Below, piece after piece: positions 1-7,899 of a stretch of DNA of 64,000 nucleotides. This stretch comes from Bdellovibrionales bacterium GWA2_49_15 (GTDB taxonomy: Bacteria; Bdellovibrionota; Bacteriovoracia; Bacteriovoracales; Bacteriovoracaceae), in contig MEPP01000021.1 in NCBI GenBank assembly GCA_001769855.1, positions 1 through 64,000 on the forward strand, read 5' to 3'. The notes under the pieces are model-generated. The model worked only from the letters and a program-made list of their open reading frames with translations. It was not told where the DNA came from and ran no database searches. The position numbers and the translations under genes are program-made. Position 1 is the first letter of the stretch. Each line of letters opens with the position of its first letter.

Positions 1-26
1 ATTGCATTCCTCACTTGGCTATTTGA

Positions 27-152
27 GTCCGAGTGAGTATGCTCAACAAAACCGTTGTGCTGCTTAAAAGAGTGTCCGGGAATTCGAGGGAACTTCAGTT
101 ATTGGTTATGATTTATGAATATTGGAAAAATATTGTGGATGGTGCGCAATGA
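27..152 (+). other. possible 3' tail of an older upstream coding sequence
   Basis: An open frame with no stop from base 27 ends at a TGA (150-152) that overlaps the ATG of the next, decayed gene as ATGA. The reading ends in residues ...LLVMIYEYWKNIVDGAQ. A stop at 24-26 blocks extension to the left, so this is either the remnant of a truncated gene or a chance frame. The ATGA overlap is the only argument that it once belonged to an operon with the RhuM-like gene. I do not recognise the family. Confidence 0.22.
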
Positions 153-454
153 ATGAGAAGCTCCCAGGAGGCGAAGTCCTCCTCTATAAAACAGACGACG
201 GCAACACTCGAATTGAGGTGCGCATGGCCGGCGATACCGTGTGGCTTTCATTGAATCAGATGGCCTAGCTTTTTGACCGCGATAAATCGGTCATTTCAAA
301 GCACATTAAAAACATCTTTGAGGAATCTGAATTGCAGGAAAGTCGAACTGTTGCAAAATTTGCAACAGTTCAAAAAGAAGGGCCGCGAGAGACGGCCCGA
401 AACCCCACGAAAAATAACGATAACTCATTGAAATTGCTGGTATGTGAAAACTAG
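149..454 (+). pseudogene. RhuM/virulence-protein family remnant with in-frame TAG
   Basis: The frame from ATG 149 reads MNEKLPGGEVLLYKTDDG, then WLSLNQMA, then a TAG stop at 266-268, then LFDRDKSVISKHIKNIFE and FATVQKEG. This is the N-terminal helix-turn-helix-like region typical of the RhuM (virulence protein) family found in genomic islands. A CAG to TAG change at the Gln of the LNQMAQLF motif explains the stop. After about base 400 the family similarity ends, so the C-terminal two thirds of the protein are missing as well. It is followed directly by the DUF4143 ATPase gene. The family is mobile and of uncertain function; this copy is inactive unless the stop is read through. Confidence 0.8.
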
Positions 455-461
455 CTATGTC

Positions 462-500
462 TTGCCGATATTAGTTGAAAATCGGCAACAAGATGCCGAT
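462..500. repeat. inverted repeat plus third half-site before the ATPase gene
   Basis: TTGCCGAT (462-469) is exactly inverted as ATCGGCAA (481-488) with an 11-base loop, and ATGCCGAT recurs at 493-500. The group ends 9 bases before the likely ATG (510) of the ATPase gene. It could be a small operator or an RNA hairpin over the translation start region. No function is demonstrated. Confidence 0.4.
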
Positions 501-509
501 AATATATTA

Positions 510-1643
510 ATGTATAAACGGATATTAAACTTACAAACTGCCATCAAAAAGAAGAGTCACTTTCTTTTTGGCCCCAGGGCCACGGGGAAGTCCTGGCTAA
601 TCAAGCATGATCTTCCAGAGGCCCAAGTCTTTGATCTTCTCGATTCTTCAACATTTGCTCGATTTTTGAGACGGCCTGCGGCCTTGGCTGAGGAAATAAA
701 ATCAAAGTTTGTTGTTATAGATGAAGTTCAAAAATTACCCATACTTCTTGATGAAGTTCACCGGTTAATAGAGAACAAGAAGATTCATTTTTTGCTTACA
801 GGTAGTAGTGCAAGAAAGCTGAAGCATGGTGGAGCCAACCTTCTTGCTGGTAGGGCCCGTAGTCTGCAGTTGTTTCCCTTAACAAGTCAGGAGCTACCCG
901 ATTTTTCCCTGGAAAAATATTGCAATGTCGGTGGACTCCCGATCATTTATCAGTCGGATGAATCATGGTTAGAATTAAAGGAATATATCAATCTTTATCT
1001 TAAAGAAGAAATAATCGCTGAGGCAATTGTGCGAAAGATTGATCACTATGCGCGATTCATTGATGTTATAGGGCAGCGTTCAGGTGAAGAATTGAATTAT
1101 CAAAGTATTGCAGACGACTCAGGAGTTCCTCCCAGAACGGTTGCCAACTTTATTGAAATTTTAAAAGACACTTTGCTTGCCTTTGAACTTGAACCTTATC
1201 GTAAAACGAAAAAGAGAAAAGCTGTTTCAAAAAGCAAAATTTATATGTTTGATGTGGGAGTGGCGAACTATCTCGCTGGCCGCAAGAACCTTCTCTTGCG
1301 CTCGGAAGCTTTTGGTAAGGCCTTCGAACATTTTATGATTCAGGAACTCCGATCCTACATTGGTTACAACCAGCTCGATGGGCCGATGACCTACTGGCGA
1401 ACGACGACCGGACAGTTTGAAGTCGACTGCATTATCGGTGATGATGTTGCCATCGAAATAAAATCGTCGGAAAATTTCCATGAAAAAATGTTAACGGGTC
1501 TTCTGGCCCTTAAAGAGGAACAAAAAATTAAACGCTACATTTTGATAACTCGCAACACCATTGCGCGAAAAAGTAACGGTATTGAGGTCATGCCCTGTCA
1601 AACCTTTCTAGAGAATCTGTGGGGTGGGAAGATTTTAACTTAA
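510..1643 (+). CDS. AAA (AAA_14) ATPase with DUF4143 domain
   Basis: A 377-residue protein of the widespread ATPase family that pairs an N-terminal AAA_14 domain with a C-terminal DUF4143 domain. Visible motifs are Walker A GPRATGKS (residues 21-28), Walker B FVVIDEVQKLP (about 67-77), LLTGSSARKL, and, near the C-terminus, FEVDCIIGDDVAIEIKSS, which matches the E-x-D...E-x-K pattern of a PD-(D/E)xK-like fold. I prefer ATG 510 because the homologous part starts at MYKRIL; an in-frame GTG at 444 would add 22 residues that look unrelated. Cellular role is unknown; members are common in accessory regions and are suspected of toxin or defence roles. It sits directly after the decayed RhuM-like gene. 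Confidence 0.85.
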   Translation: MYKRILNLQTAIKKKSHFLFGPRATGKSWLIKHDLPEAQVFDLLDSSTFARFLRRPAALAEEIKSKFVVIDEVQKLPILLDEVHRLIENKKIHFLLTGSSARKLKHGGANLLAGRARSLQLFPLTSQELPDFSLEKYCNVGGLPIIYQSDESWLELKEYINLYLKEEIIAEAIVRKIDHYARFIDVIGQRSGEELNYQSIADDSGVPPRTVANFIEILKDTLLAFELEPYRKTKKRKAVSKSKIYMFDVGVANYLAGRKNLLLRSEAFGKAFEHFMIQELRSYIGYNQLDGPMTYWRTTTGQFEVDCIIGDDVAIEIKSSENFHEKMLTGLLALKEEQKIKRYILITRNTIARKSNGIEVMPCQTFLENLWGGKILT

Positions 1644-1648
1644 TTGTG

Positions 1649-1696
1649 TTCCACCGATAGTCCACGGCCGCCGAAGGTCGTTGGTTCACGGTGGAA
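1649..1696. repeat. imperfect stem-loop (TTCCACCG/CGGTGGAA)
   Basis: TTCCACCG at 1649-1656 is inverted exactly at 1689-1696. The 32-base interior is itself GC-rich. It lies 6 bases after the ATPase stop codon. It could be a REP-like element or part of a transcription end; only one copy was seen in the window. Confidence 0.35.
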
Positions 1697-1699
1697 GGC

Positions 1700-1723
1700 A
1701 AAAGTGTCCCGCAGGACAGTTTT
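1700..1723 (+). terminator. short terminator-like hairpin
   Basis: TGTCC (1705-1709), loop CGCA, GGACA (1714-1718), followed by GTTTT. The flanking AAAA and TTTT can extend the stem with one mismatch. It lies 57 bases after the ATPase gene. Confidence 0.35.
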
Positions 1724-1775
1724 GACGACGACGCAGCCCCCGCAACCAAAATTTTTAGAATTGTTTTAGATACTT

Positions 1776-1808
1776 AAGGCCCCTCGAAAGAGGGGACCTT
1801 TTAGTTTT
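1776..1808 (+). terminator. rho-independent terminator
   Basis: AAGG then CCCCTC, loop GAAA, GAGGGG, one bulged A, CCTT, followed by TTAGTTTTT. The T-rich tail is on the forward side, so it most likely ends transcription coming from the ATPase gene. It also separates that gene from the converging hipBA operon. Confidence 0.75.
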
Positions 1809-1849
1809 TGGGGGGTGATTTTTCGAGAATGTGCCACGGCGAAACGTGC

Positions 1850-3112
1850 TTACTTAAGTCGTTTTTCAAACGAGTGAACTCTATTGCGAATCTCTTCTTT
1901 AATTCGTCCCGCGACCTTAATAGTCGGAAACCTTGCTCTAAAATTGGCTAACTGTGGCCCCAAATTGGCCAAGATGGTTTCCTTTACTTCAGTCAATGTT
2001 TCTAAAAGCAAACGCGGTGATTTATCCAATCCCCAAGATACCATTTCTTTTTCAAAGTGCTCTTTTTTCCACTGCCCCCAAGAACCATTGCCTCCTAATT
2101 TAAAAGCAAACTCTGAACTATATTCTTTGTAAATACTAGTGCATAAAAGATCATAAAAGGGAGAAAGCCTATAACCTCCATCATGACGTAAAAAGGAAAT
2201 ATTTTTTGAGTGACAATCATTATTCCCCAACAACATATTAAAAGAAATCCAGCGCATAAAGTTTTTTGCATCTATCGTAAAATCTGAACTATTCTTTTTG
2301 ATGCAAAGATAATTACTCTTGAGATTCGGCCCGCCATCTTCTTCATATTTTTCTTCAACCAAATATCCTTGGGCCTGACAGAAATCGACCTGATGAAGCC
2401 TCTTCACTTCGTCAGTAATAATTTTTCGGTCAAAACGTTCAACAATATAAAAAGGAACTTCAGACTCAACCACGAAAACCTTCGGAACATTAAGGCCGCA
2501 TGCCGCAGCTAGTGTCATCGAAAAGTACTCATTATAAACACTATCTTTTACTGACTTACTGAAATGTGGTGGCTTAAGAATATGTGTCGTCGCAATCCCT
2601 GACGTTGGAATATAGAGCTTCTCATCCATGTACACTAAAGGAACTTTATCTTGAGCACCGGCCAGTGAAAAACGCCCCCTGTGTTTTTCCATCACATGGC
2701 CCATTAAATTTTCGTTGTTAAGATAGGCCTTAGACAATGCATGAATATCTAGCTCTTGAAATTCATTCCGAACAACTTGCTTCGGGCAATCTTGATTCGG
2801 AGTTATAATAAATGCGCCGGCACAATCAACACCAAATTTTTCTAAAAATTGAAAATCATTTGTTAAACTTTTCCCTACCAGTTTTTCTAACAACGCCCTT
2901 ATTTTCCCCTCTGGTAGTAAATTATCAAAATAGGATCGCGTCGCCCTATTATCAAAGTTGCCCTCATATTTAAGATCTAGTATAGGAGAAATTGAAATAC
3001 CATGATCTGATTCTCTCCATTTTTGGCCGTAAGAGAATGACAAAGTTGCATCTGAATTTTTCTCTAATATTCCTACGGGTTCTCGATCATAAAAAACAAA
3101 TAGTCGATTCAT
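1850..3112 (-). CDS. hipA: HipA-type serine/threonine kinase toxin
   Basis: A 420-residue HipA-family kinase, the toxin half of a HipBA module. In E. coli HipA phosphorylates GltX and drives growth arrest and persistence; the target here is unknown. Key elements are in place: the N-terminal subdomain, the autophosphorylation/Gly-rich segment FSLAGAQDK with Ser149 in the place of E. coli Ser150, Lys180 in THILK, the catalytic segment GNNDCHSKN (Asp299, Asn304) and SPFYDLL (Asp321) for metal binding. The length matches the family (about 440). It starts 2 bases after the stop of the antitoxin gene, the normal hipB-hipA order. All catalytic residues are kept, so the toxin looks functional. Confidence 0.93.
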   Translation of the reverse strand: MNRLFVFYDREPVGILEKNSDATLSFSYGQKWRESDHGISISPILDLKYEGNFDNRATRSYFDNLLPEGKIRALLEKLVGKSLTNDFQFLEKFGVDCAGAFIITPNQDCPKQVVRNEFQELDIHALSKAYLNNENLMGHVMEKHRGRFSLAGAQDKVPLVYMDEKLYIPTSGIATTHILKPPHFSKSVKDSVYNEYFSMTLAAACGLNVPKVFVVESEVPFYIVERFDRKIITDEVKRLHQVDFCQAQGYLVEEKYEEDGGPNLKSNYLCIKKNSSDFTIDAKNFMRWISFNMLLGNNDCHSKNISFLRHDGGYRLSPFYDLLCTSIYKEYSSEFAFKLGGNGSWGQWKKEHFEKEMVSWGLDKSPRLLLETLTEVKETILANLGPQLANFRARFPTIKVAGRIKEEIRNRVHSFEKRLK

Positions 3113-3114
3113 CG

Positions 3115-3396
3115 TTACTCCCTTATCTCAAGCCCGAGATTGCAGGATTTCAAAATTTTCAAAAGCGTTGATAGCCGGATATCGCTTTTCCCATTCTCAA
3201 ACTCAGTAACAGCAATCCGAGATAGATTTGAATATCTTGCGATCTCCTCTTGCGTTTTCTTCTTCTTTTTTCGCAACTTTTTAAATAGCTCTACCAATTC
3301 AGCACTGTCTTCAATCTGGTGATGAGCAATCTTCTCCTTATTGCCTTCCACAACGACTTGCTCGCCTACTTTTAGTTTTTTTAGATCAAGTTTCAC
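3115..3396 (-). CDS. hipB: HipB-type antitoxin, XRE-family repressor
   Basis: A 93-residue DNA-binding antitoxin. Residues about 38-85 form a Cro/C1-type helix-turn-helix (KTQEEIARYSNLSRIAVTEFE...). The first 30 residues form an extension rich in Lys and Val. The gene starts with GTG (3394-3396) preceded by GGAGG (3401-3405 on the reverse strand). It lies directly upstream of hipA and directly downstream of an array of four identical-spacing palindromes, consistent with autorepression by HipB and the HipBA complex. The start choice is fixed by the ribosome-binding site and by the first operator lying just before it. Confidence 0.9.
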   Translation of the reverse strand: MKLDLKKLKVGEQVVVEGNKEKIAHHQIEDSAELVELFKKLRKKKKKTQEEIARYSNLSRIAVTEFENGKSDIRLSTLLKILKSCNLGLEIRE

Positions 3397-3407
3397 CTAT
3401 CCTCCGA

Positions 3408-3542
3408 TGTAAGCTTTACCTTACATTTCCATGCTTCTCTCTGTAATGTAATCTATTGTTTACATTTTAACCTTTTCCATTGAAATGTAAAGAATAGATT
3501 ACATCCATCTGTTGTTGGTACTAATGTAAGCAATAGGTTACA
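3408..3542. promoter_or_regulatory. four-operator array for hipBA (TGTAA-N8-TTACA)
   Basis: Four perfect 5-bp palindromes with an 8-bp centre: 3408-3425, 3447-3464, 3486-3503 and 3525-3542. Their starts are exactly 39 bp apart each time. Every site has the form TGTAA-N8-TTACA. E. coli HipB recognises TATCC-N8-GGATA, so the geometry (5-8-5) is the same and only the half-site differs. The first operator almost touches the hipB ribosome-binding site. No further copy is found one period to either side. Confidence 0.9.
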
Positions 3543-3680
3543 CTGGTGTAGACTGAGACCAGGTACTGGTGCAACTAGAATAGTCATATATTGCGACAAG
3601 AGACTATTTGGTTGAAAAATTTCTGATTGAATGCAAAATAGAATAAACATAATCATCCCTATTATTACAACAGAGGTCTT

Positions 3681-4568
3681 ATGTATAAACACTTTATTAC
3701 CGTCGCTGTTTTAATGTTTAGTTTTTGCACCTACGGAATAGGAACGATCGAAGAGCTTCGAGATAAAGTACACGAAACTTTTAAGAATGAACCTTTAGTT
3801 ATACAAGCTGTCCTAAAATATCTAGATTCAAAAATTGCTTTGAATAGCGCCTTAAGTGATAAGGCACAATTTATAGCTGCTGGAAAAAGAAACATGAAGG
3901 ATGCGTACTGCGTTCATTTCGTGGCCTATGGTGACGAGAAGACCTTGGAGAAATTTGCAGCTATTGTAGGGGATTTTGGAAGTATTGATGAATTTAAGGA
4001 TTTTGACAAAAAAGATTTTGCGCTACGAATGAACCGAGATATACGAGAACAAATTGGTGCTGAAGTTAAAGGGGTTGAACTTATAGACAAGCACAAATTT
4101 TGCACAATACAGCTGAGCGCTTCAGATATCGAAGATCTGAAGAAAAAAATAATTGCCGAAGATGCCAGATTTGAAAGGGAATACAAAAAAGCTACTTTTG
4201 ATGAATTTCATCCAGCATTACGTCCATTGCTGCTTTATCAACAAAAAACATTCAAACAATCGAATCCTAAAATGAGTGATTCACAGGTTGATAATCAGAT
4301 ATATGAATTATTTATGAAATACATCATGCAAACCTTGGATATGAAGGCAGGCATGGAGGTGTTACCCAAGATTGAAAAACAATGCAAAGGAATCGTCGAA
4401 AAAACATGGGCGCAATGTGACAATAAAGAGTTTTTCAATTCTCTTGTTAAGACTATCGCGCCAAGTCTGATGCGCCACTTATGCTTAATAGATCATACAA
4501 AACAAATTGTTCCACGTTGTATCGCTGAAAAGGATTTTCAACTAACAAATCTCCCTGCCACAAAGTAG
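3681..4568 (+). CDS. secreted protein of unknown function
   Basis: A 295-residue protein with a signal peptide (MYKHFITVAVLMFSFCTYGIG, cleavage probably near residue 20). The mature part is charged and mostly helical in look, with six cysteines, four of them in the last quarter. No catalytic motif is recognised. ATG 3681 has an AGAGG-like ribosome site a few bases before it. It precedes a DUF2339 membrane protein gene by 31 bases in the same direction, so the two may be co-transcribed. Function unknown; a periplasmic location is inferred. Confidence 0.7.
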   Translation: MYKHFITVAVLMFSFCTYGIGTIEELRDKVHETFKNEPLVIQAVLKYLDSKIALNSALSDKAQFIAAGKRNMKDAYCVHFVAYGDEKTLEKFAAIVGDFGSIDEFKDFDKKDFALRMNRDIREQIGAEVKGVELIDKHKFCTIQLSASDIEDLKKKIIAEDARFEREYKKATFDEFHPALRPLLLYQQKTFKQSNPKMSDSQVDNQIYELFMKYIMQTLDMKAGMEVLPKIEKQCKGIVEKTWAQCDNKEFFNSLVKTIAPSLMRHLCLIDHTKQIVPRCIAEKDFQLTNLPATK

Positions 4569-4599
4569 TCAACCGCAAGATTTATGAGGAGAATTAAAT

Positions 4600-6255
4600 A
4601 TGTCCGAAACTGAAGCACGACTAACATCAATCGAGCAACGACTTACCATGCTTGAACTATATATTCGAAAGTCTCATGCATCACCCGCGGAAGAACCTCG
4701 CCATGAGATACCAAAACATGCTCAGATTCAACCTCCACCTCTCCCCGAACTCTCAATTTCAATACGACCGCCACTTCAGGAAGTAAAATCTGGAAATTGG
4801 CTTGGAGTAATTGCTGTCATATGCTTTGTCCTCGCCGCGGCCTTCATTATTAAGCTTTCCATAGAATCAGGTTGGTTGACGCCACAACGACAAATTGGCC
4901 TAGCGATCTTGTTCGGCTTTGGACTTATTGGAGCTGGTTTTGCGTTAATGAACTCAGATCGCGAATATGCCAGCTTACTTCCCGGAGCGGGAATCATTGT
5001 CTTATATATTACATTTTTTTCGACCCATAGGCTCTATTCCTTGATCTCATTTGAGACTGCTCTTGCTTCAAGCGCTGCCGTCTCTGGTTTGAGTGTTTGG
5101 CTTTATACTCGAATCAAGCATGATGTATATCCCATCACGGCAGCTGTCGGGGCCTACATTGCTCCAGTCGTACTAGGGCTCAGTGTTATAAATACCTTTG
5201 CCATGTATTATTTTATCCTTTGCTCGTTGGGATTCGCAGTAATTTCGATTTGGGTTCAATCAAGAATTCTAACGATGATTTCAGCCTATCTAGCAATCCT
5301 GATAAGTGCATTTATTGGTCTTGATCTTAAGCAGGACGATTTGGTTTCCTTCATGTTGTTTCTTCATTTTCTAATTTTTGCCACAGGAACATTTTTTTAC
5401 ACAAAAAAGTTTAAAAGGCCTTTAACCGAAAATGAGTCATGGAGCTTGTTCCCTGTGCTCCTGGTATTTTATGCGATGGAATATTATTATTTAAATCGCA
5501 TTCAGCCGAGCTGGGCCCCTTGGATTTCCCTGGGATTCGCAGGCATCCTCCTCGGACTTTATCTCTCAGCAAAAAAATTGTTTCCTGATCGTAATCTCGC
5601 AAGTCAGTCATTAATCCTGGCATTTGTAACAGTCGTCTGTTTTCATTCGCTCTATCTTGAACTTATACCAAAAGACTATCATCCATGGCTTTTTGCACTG
5701 GTCGTATCAGGGGGGGCATTCTTGCCGATTAGACTATGGGAAAAGAAGAATAATGATGCCCTCGTCATTCCTACTTTAGCCTTGTTTGCCATTCTGGCTA
5801 TTGAACTGTACTCCATGATCATACACTTGATCTCAGGTTCCGAAACATCTTGGTTGATCGTTTCGATGGTGTCCCTTGCGAGTCTATGGGTTGTTCTAAT
5901 TTTTCAAGGGACGCAGTTAAAAGTACAAAAAATACACGACTATATTCTGCTTGGCCCTGCACACGTCCTGGCCATATTGGCCTTTTATAGACTTACAACA
6001 GATTACGGCTCGCTAGCAGTTTCAGCATCGTGGCTAATTTATGCTATTTGCGTGATTGCCTTTGCATTTGCCCGAAAAGATGTCGTTATGGCGAAATCAG
6101 CAATATTTGTGCTGGGCCTTGCTGCAGGAAAAGCACTGCTTTATGATGCGTCTTCAGCTCCAACAGTTGTACGCATTTTGTGTCTGCTGTTGACTGGTGC
6201 AGTACTCTACGGCGCCGGATTTCTTATCCGCAAAATATCGAGCTGGGCGACTTGA
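4600..6255 (+). CDS. DUF2339-family polytopic membrane protein
   Basis: A 551-residue inner-membrane protein. Residues 1-22 form a short coiled coil (ETEARLTSIEQRLTMLELY), followed by a Pro-rich linker to about 58, then many hydrophobic segments (roughly 14) to the end. This arrangement, coiled coil, linker, then a run of helices, is typical of DUF2339, whose function is unknown. Family members are usually longer (700-900 residues), so this one is short. A GGAG ribosome site precedes ATG 4600. Confidence 0.75.
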   Translation: MSETEARLTSIEQRLTMLELYIRKSHASPAEEPRHEIPKHAQIQPPPLPELSISIRPPLQEVKSGNWLGVIAVICFVLAAAFIIKLSIESGWLTPQRQIGLAILFGFGLIGAGFALMNSDREYASLLPGAGIIVLYITFFSTHRLYSLISFETALASSAAVSGLSVWLYTRIKHDVYPITAAVGAYIAPVVLGLSVINTFAMYYFILCSLGFAVISIWVQSRILTMISAYLAILISAFIGLDLKQDDLVSFMLFLHFLIFATGTFFYTKKFKRPLTENESWSLFPVLLVFYAMEYYYLNRIQPSWAPWISLGFAGILLGLYLSAKKLFPDRNLASQSLILAFVTVVCFHSLYLELIPKDYHPWLFALVVSGGAFLPIRLWEKKNNDALVIPTLALFAILAIELYSMIIHLISGSETSWLIVSMVSLASLWVVLIFQGTQLKVQKIHDYILLGPAHVLAILAFYRLTTDYGSLAVSASWLIYAICVIAFAFARKDVVMAKSAIFVLGLAAGKALLYDASSAPTVVRILCLLLTGAVLYGAGFLIRKISSWAT

Positions 6256-6274
6256 AAATTTTGCAGGAGCTTAT

Positions 6275-6748
6275 GTGAAGATTCCAAATCCACGTAGCTT
6301 TAAGCATATGGCATCTTGGTCAACGAAGTTTTCACGCCCAGTTTTTGTAACGATAATTCTTATTATCTTTTGGCACCTGACGCGTCTGCCGCAAGACATC
6401 GGTTTGATTTCGCAAATTGACACTATCCCCTATGAAATTATTTTCTTTTTTCTGTTTTTGCTAGGACTACTTACTTTTCAAAATCACATTGACCATCACG
6501 GTTGGATAGTTGTGTTATCATCAGCAGCCATTTTAGGGCATGTAATATCTTCTATTTCCCACATCGGGGCAATTTTGTGCAGTCCTGATGGAATTGAAAG
6601 AACCATGACCGAATTGAGAACATTAGGATTTTTCGAATTAGTAGAGTTGCATGCAATAAATAGTATTCTATGGGCAGGTTGGGCGATAACTCCATTCGGA
6701 GTTGGTTTGTTAAAATTTTTAAAACGTCATGAAAATAAAACAAGTTAA
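6275..6748 (+). CDS. small polytopic membrane protein, unknown
   Basis: A 157-residue protein with about four hydrophobic segments (residues near 20-37, 47-63, 73-90 and 125-145). The GTG at 6275 is chosen because AGGAG lies at 6265-6269; an in-frame ATG at 6197 would overlap the DUF2339 gene by 59 bases and add residues without hydrophobic or conserved character. It begins 19 bases after the DUF2339 gene and is probably part of its transcript. No family recognised. Confidence 0.6.
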   Translation: MKIPNPRSFKHMASWSTKFSRPVFVTIILIIFWHLTRLPQDIGLISQIDTIPYEIIFFFLFLLGLLTFQNHIDHHGWIVVLSSAAILGHVISSISHIGAILCSPDGIERTMTELRTLGFFELVELHAINSILWAGWAITPFGVGLLKFLKRHENKTS

Positions 6749-6810
6749 GGACCGTTCGCTCCATTTACGCCAGAGTGATTAATATTGATAAACGGAGACG
6801 TCAGGAGAAT

Positions 6811-6975
6811 ATGGCAAGAAAACGGTACTATTTTGGCTCTCCCCCTGAAGGAATTGTGGCGCGTGGAATTGATTATCAATTTTGTCTTATCAAAATTGAT
6901 AATCCAAAAATGGGAAAGTTTCCACCATCCAAATCGTTAAGCAATGCATCCCGATTTCGCTGGTGGGGCTGTTGA
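6811..6975 (+). CDS. small hypothetical protein
   Basis: A 54-residue frame starting MARKRYYFGSPPEG and ending in RFRWWGC. It has a good AGGAG (6803-6807) before ATG 6811 and lies in line with the genes on both sides. It has no hydrophobic segment and no recognised domain. Its Arg/Tyr-rich start and short length make chance possible; the ribosome site is the main support. Confidence 0.35.
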   Translation: MARKRYYFGSPPEGIVARGIDYQFCLIKIDNPKMGKFPPSKSLSNASRFRWWGC

Positions 6976-6991
6976 AAGAGAATAAATATTT

Positions 6992-7387
6992 ATGAATAAT
7001 AATGAACATGACAGCGATAAAATAAGAGGCGCTCGCGACACACAATCTGAGAGCACTGACCCTAACCGAAGCATTTCAGACTTAAATAAAGAAATATTTT
7101 CAATTGGCCTAAAACAGGTATTGCAGATCATTTTAGTTCCCATCAAATTAGCCATTTTGTATTTTTTGATATTTATGATTCAAGACGACTGGCAAAGTGT
7201 TGTAGCTTCTCTGGAGCGAGGAAGGGTTATAGGGATAGTGTTGCACTTGTTGATCTTTTTGCATTATCCCATGATCTTTATTTTTATTGTGCTTTCCTTT
7301 TTTTATAGTAAATATTTTAAGTATTGCGCTATTTTTCCTTTCACATTGATAGCATTGGCTTGGATTTTCGATATTCTAACAAAGTAG
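6992..7387 (+). CDS. small membrane protein, unknown
   Basis: A 131-residue protein. The first 35 residues are hydrophilic (MNNNEHDSDKIRGARDTQ...), then three hydrophobic helices follow (about 45-62, 79-105, 113-128). ATG 6992 lies behind a GAAAGAG purine stretch. It is the last gene of the forward run 3681-7387. No homologous family recognised. Confidence 0.5.
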   Translation: MNNNEHDSDKIRGARDTQSESTDPNRSISDLNKEIFSIGLKQVLQIILVPIKLAILYFLIFMIQDDWQSVVASLERGRVIGIVLHLLIFLHYPMIFIFIVLSFFYSKYFKYCAIFPFTLIALAWIFDILTK

Positions 7388-7405
7388 TTCTTAAATGTGA
7401 TGCCT

Positions 7406-7726
7406 TTACGCAATCTGAACTTTGTAATTGAGTTCAGCCTGATTGACTTGGTCTTGCAAGACCAAGGCGCAAAAATATTTTGGCGAGTCCCCAAGTTTGC
7501 GGGCAAACTCAACAGCGCGAGCGACGCTGACAAACTTTCAGCCGTTTTCATTATCGCTTACATGAGAAACTGTAATCTCTAGGATACCGGCAAGCTCTTG
7601 TTGTGTCAGATCATCACGGGTACGAATACTGCGAATGAGCATGGCAAAGGAAACGTCTTCAGCTAAAAGGTTCTTTATAAATCGTTTGGCGGTCTCCTAA
7701 TCGTATAAATTACCAAGAGGATTCAT
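7406..7726 (-). pseudogene. XRE-family regulator with two in-frame stops
   Basis: Read on the reverse strand from ATG 7724-7726, the frame gives MNPLGNLYD, TAG (7697-7699), ETAKRFIKNLLAED, SIRTRDDLTQQELAGILEI, SHVSDNENG, TGA (7538-7540), KFVSVARAVEFARKLGDS, ALVLQDQVNQAELNYKVQIA and a final TAA (7406-7408). All pieces stay in one frame, so only point mutations, not indels, broke it. TAG replaces a likely CAG or GAG, and TGA replaces the Arg (CGA) of the usual ENGR segment. The helix-turn-helix core (TQQELAGILEITVSHVSD) is clear. This resembles the short regulators found near toxin genes and prophages. Confidence 0.82.
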
Positions 7727-7899
7727 TTTGAAATGGAAATCTCTAGAACAGAAACACAATGGAAATTGAATAACCAGTTGTTTTAATTAAAAAATCTTGA
7801 ATAATTACAATTGGCTCAAGAAAGAGTTCCTAATTGTGAAAGCACAGCATCCCAATTTGCTCAATATGTGGTGAGCTTCGCTCGACTTTATTAATATTA

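Noticed and set aside
3453..3692. 79-codon reverse frame across the hip operator array
   Set aside because: It covers all the regulatory palindromes upstream of hipB, starts inside the opposite gene and has no ribosome site.
266..7699. Possible stop-codon reassignment, because TAG and TGA interrupt recognisable genes
   Set aside because: Neighbouring intact genes end properly at TAA, TAG and TGA (for example TGA ends in ATGA overlaps), so these are pseudogene mutations, not a variant code.
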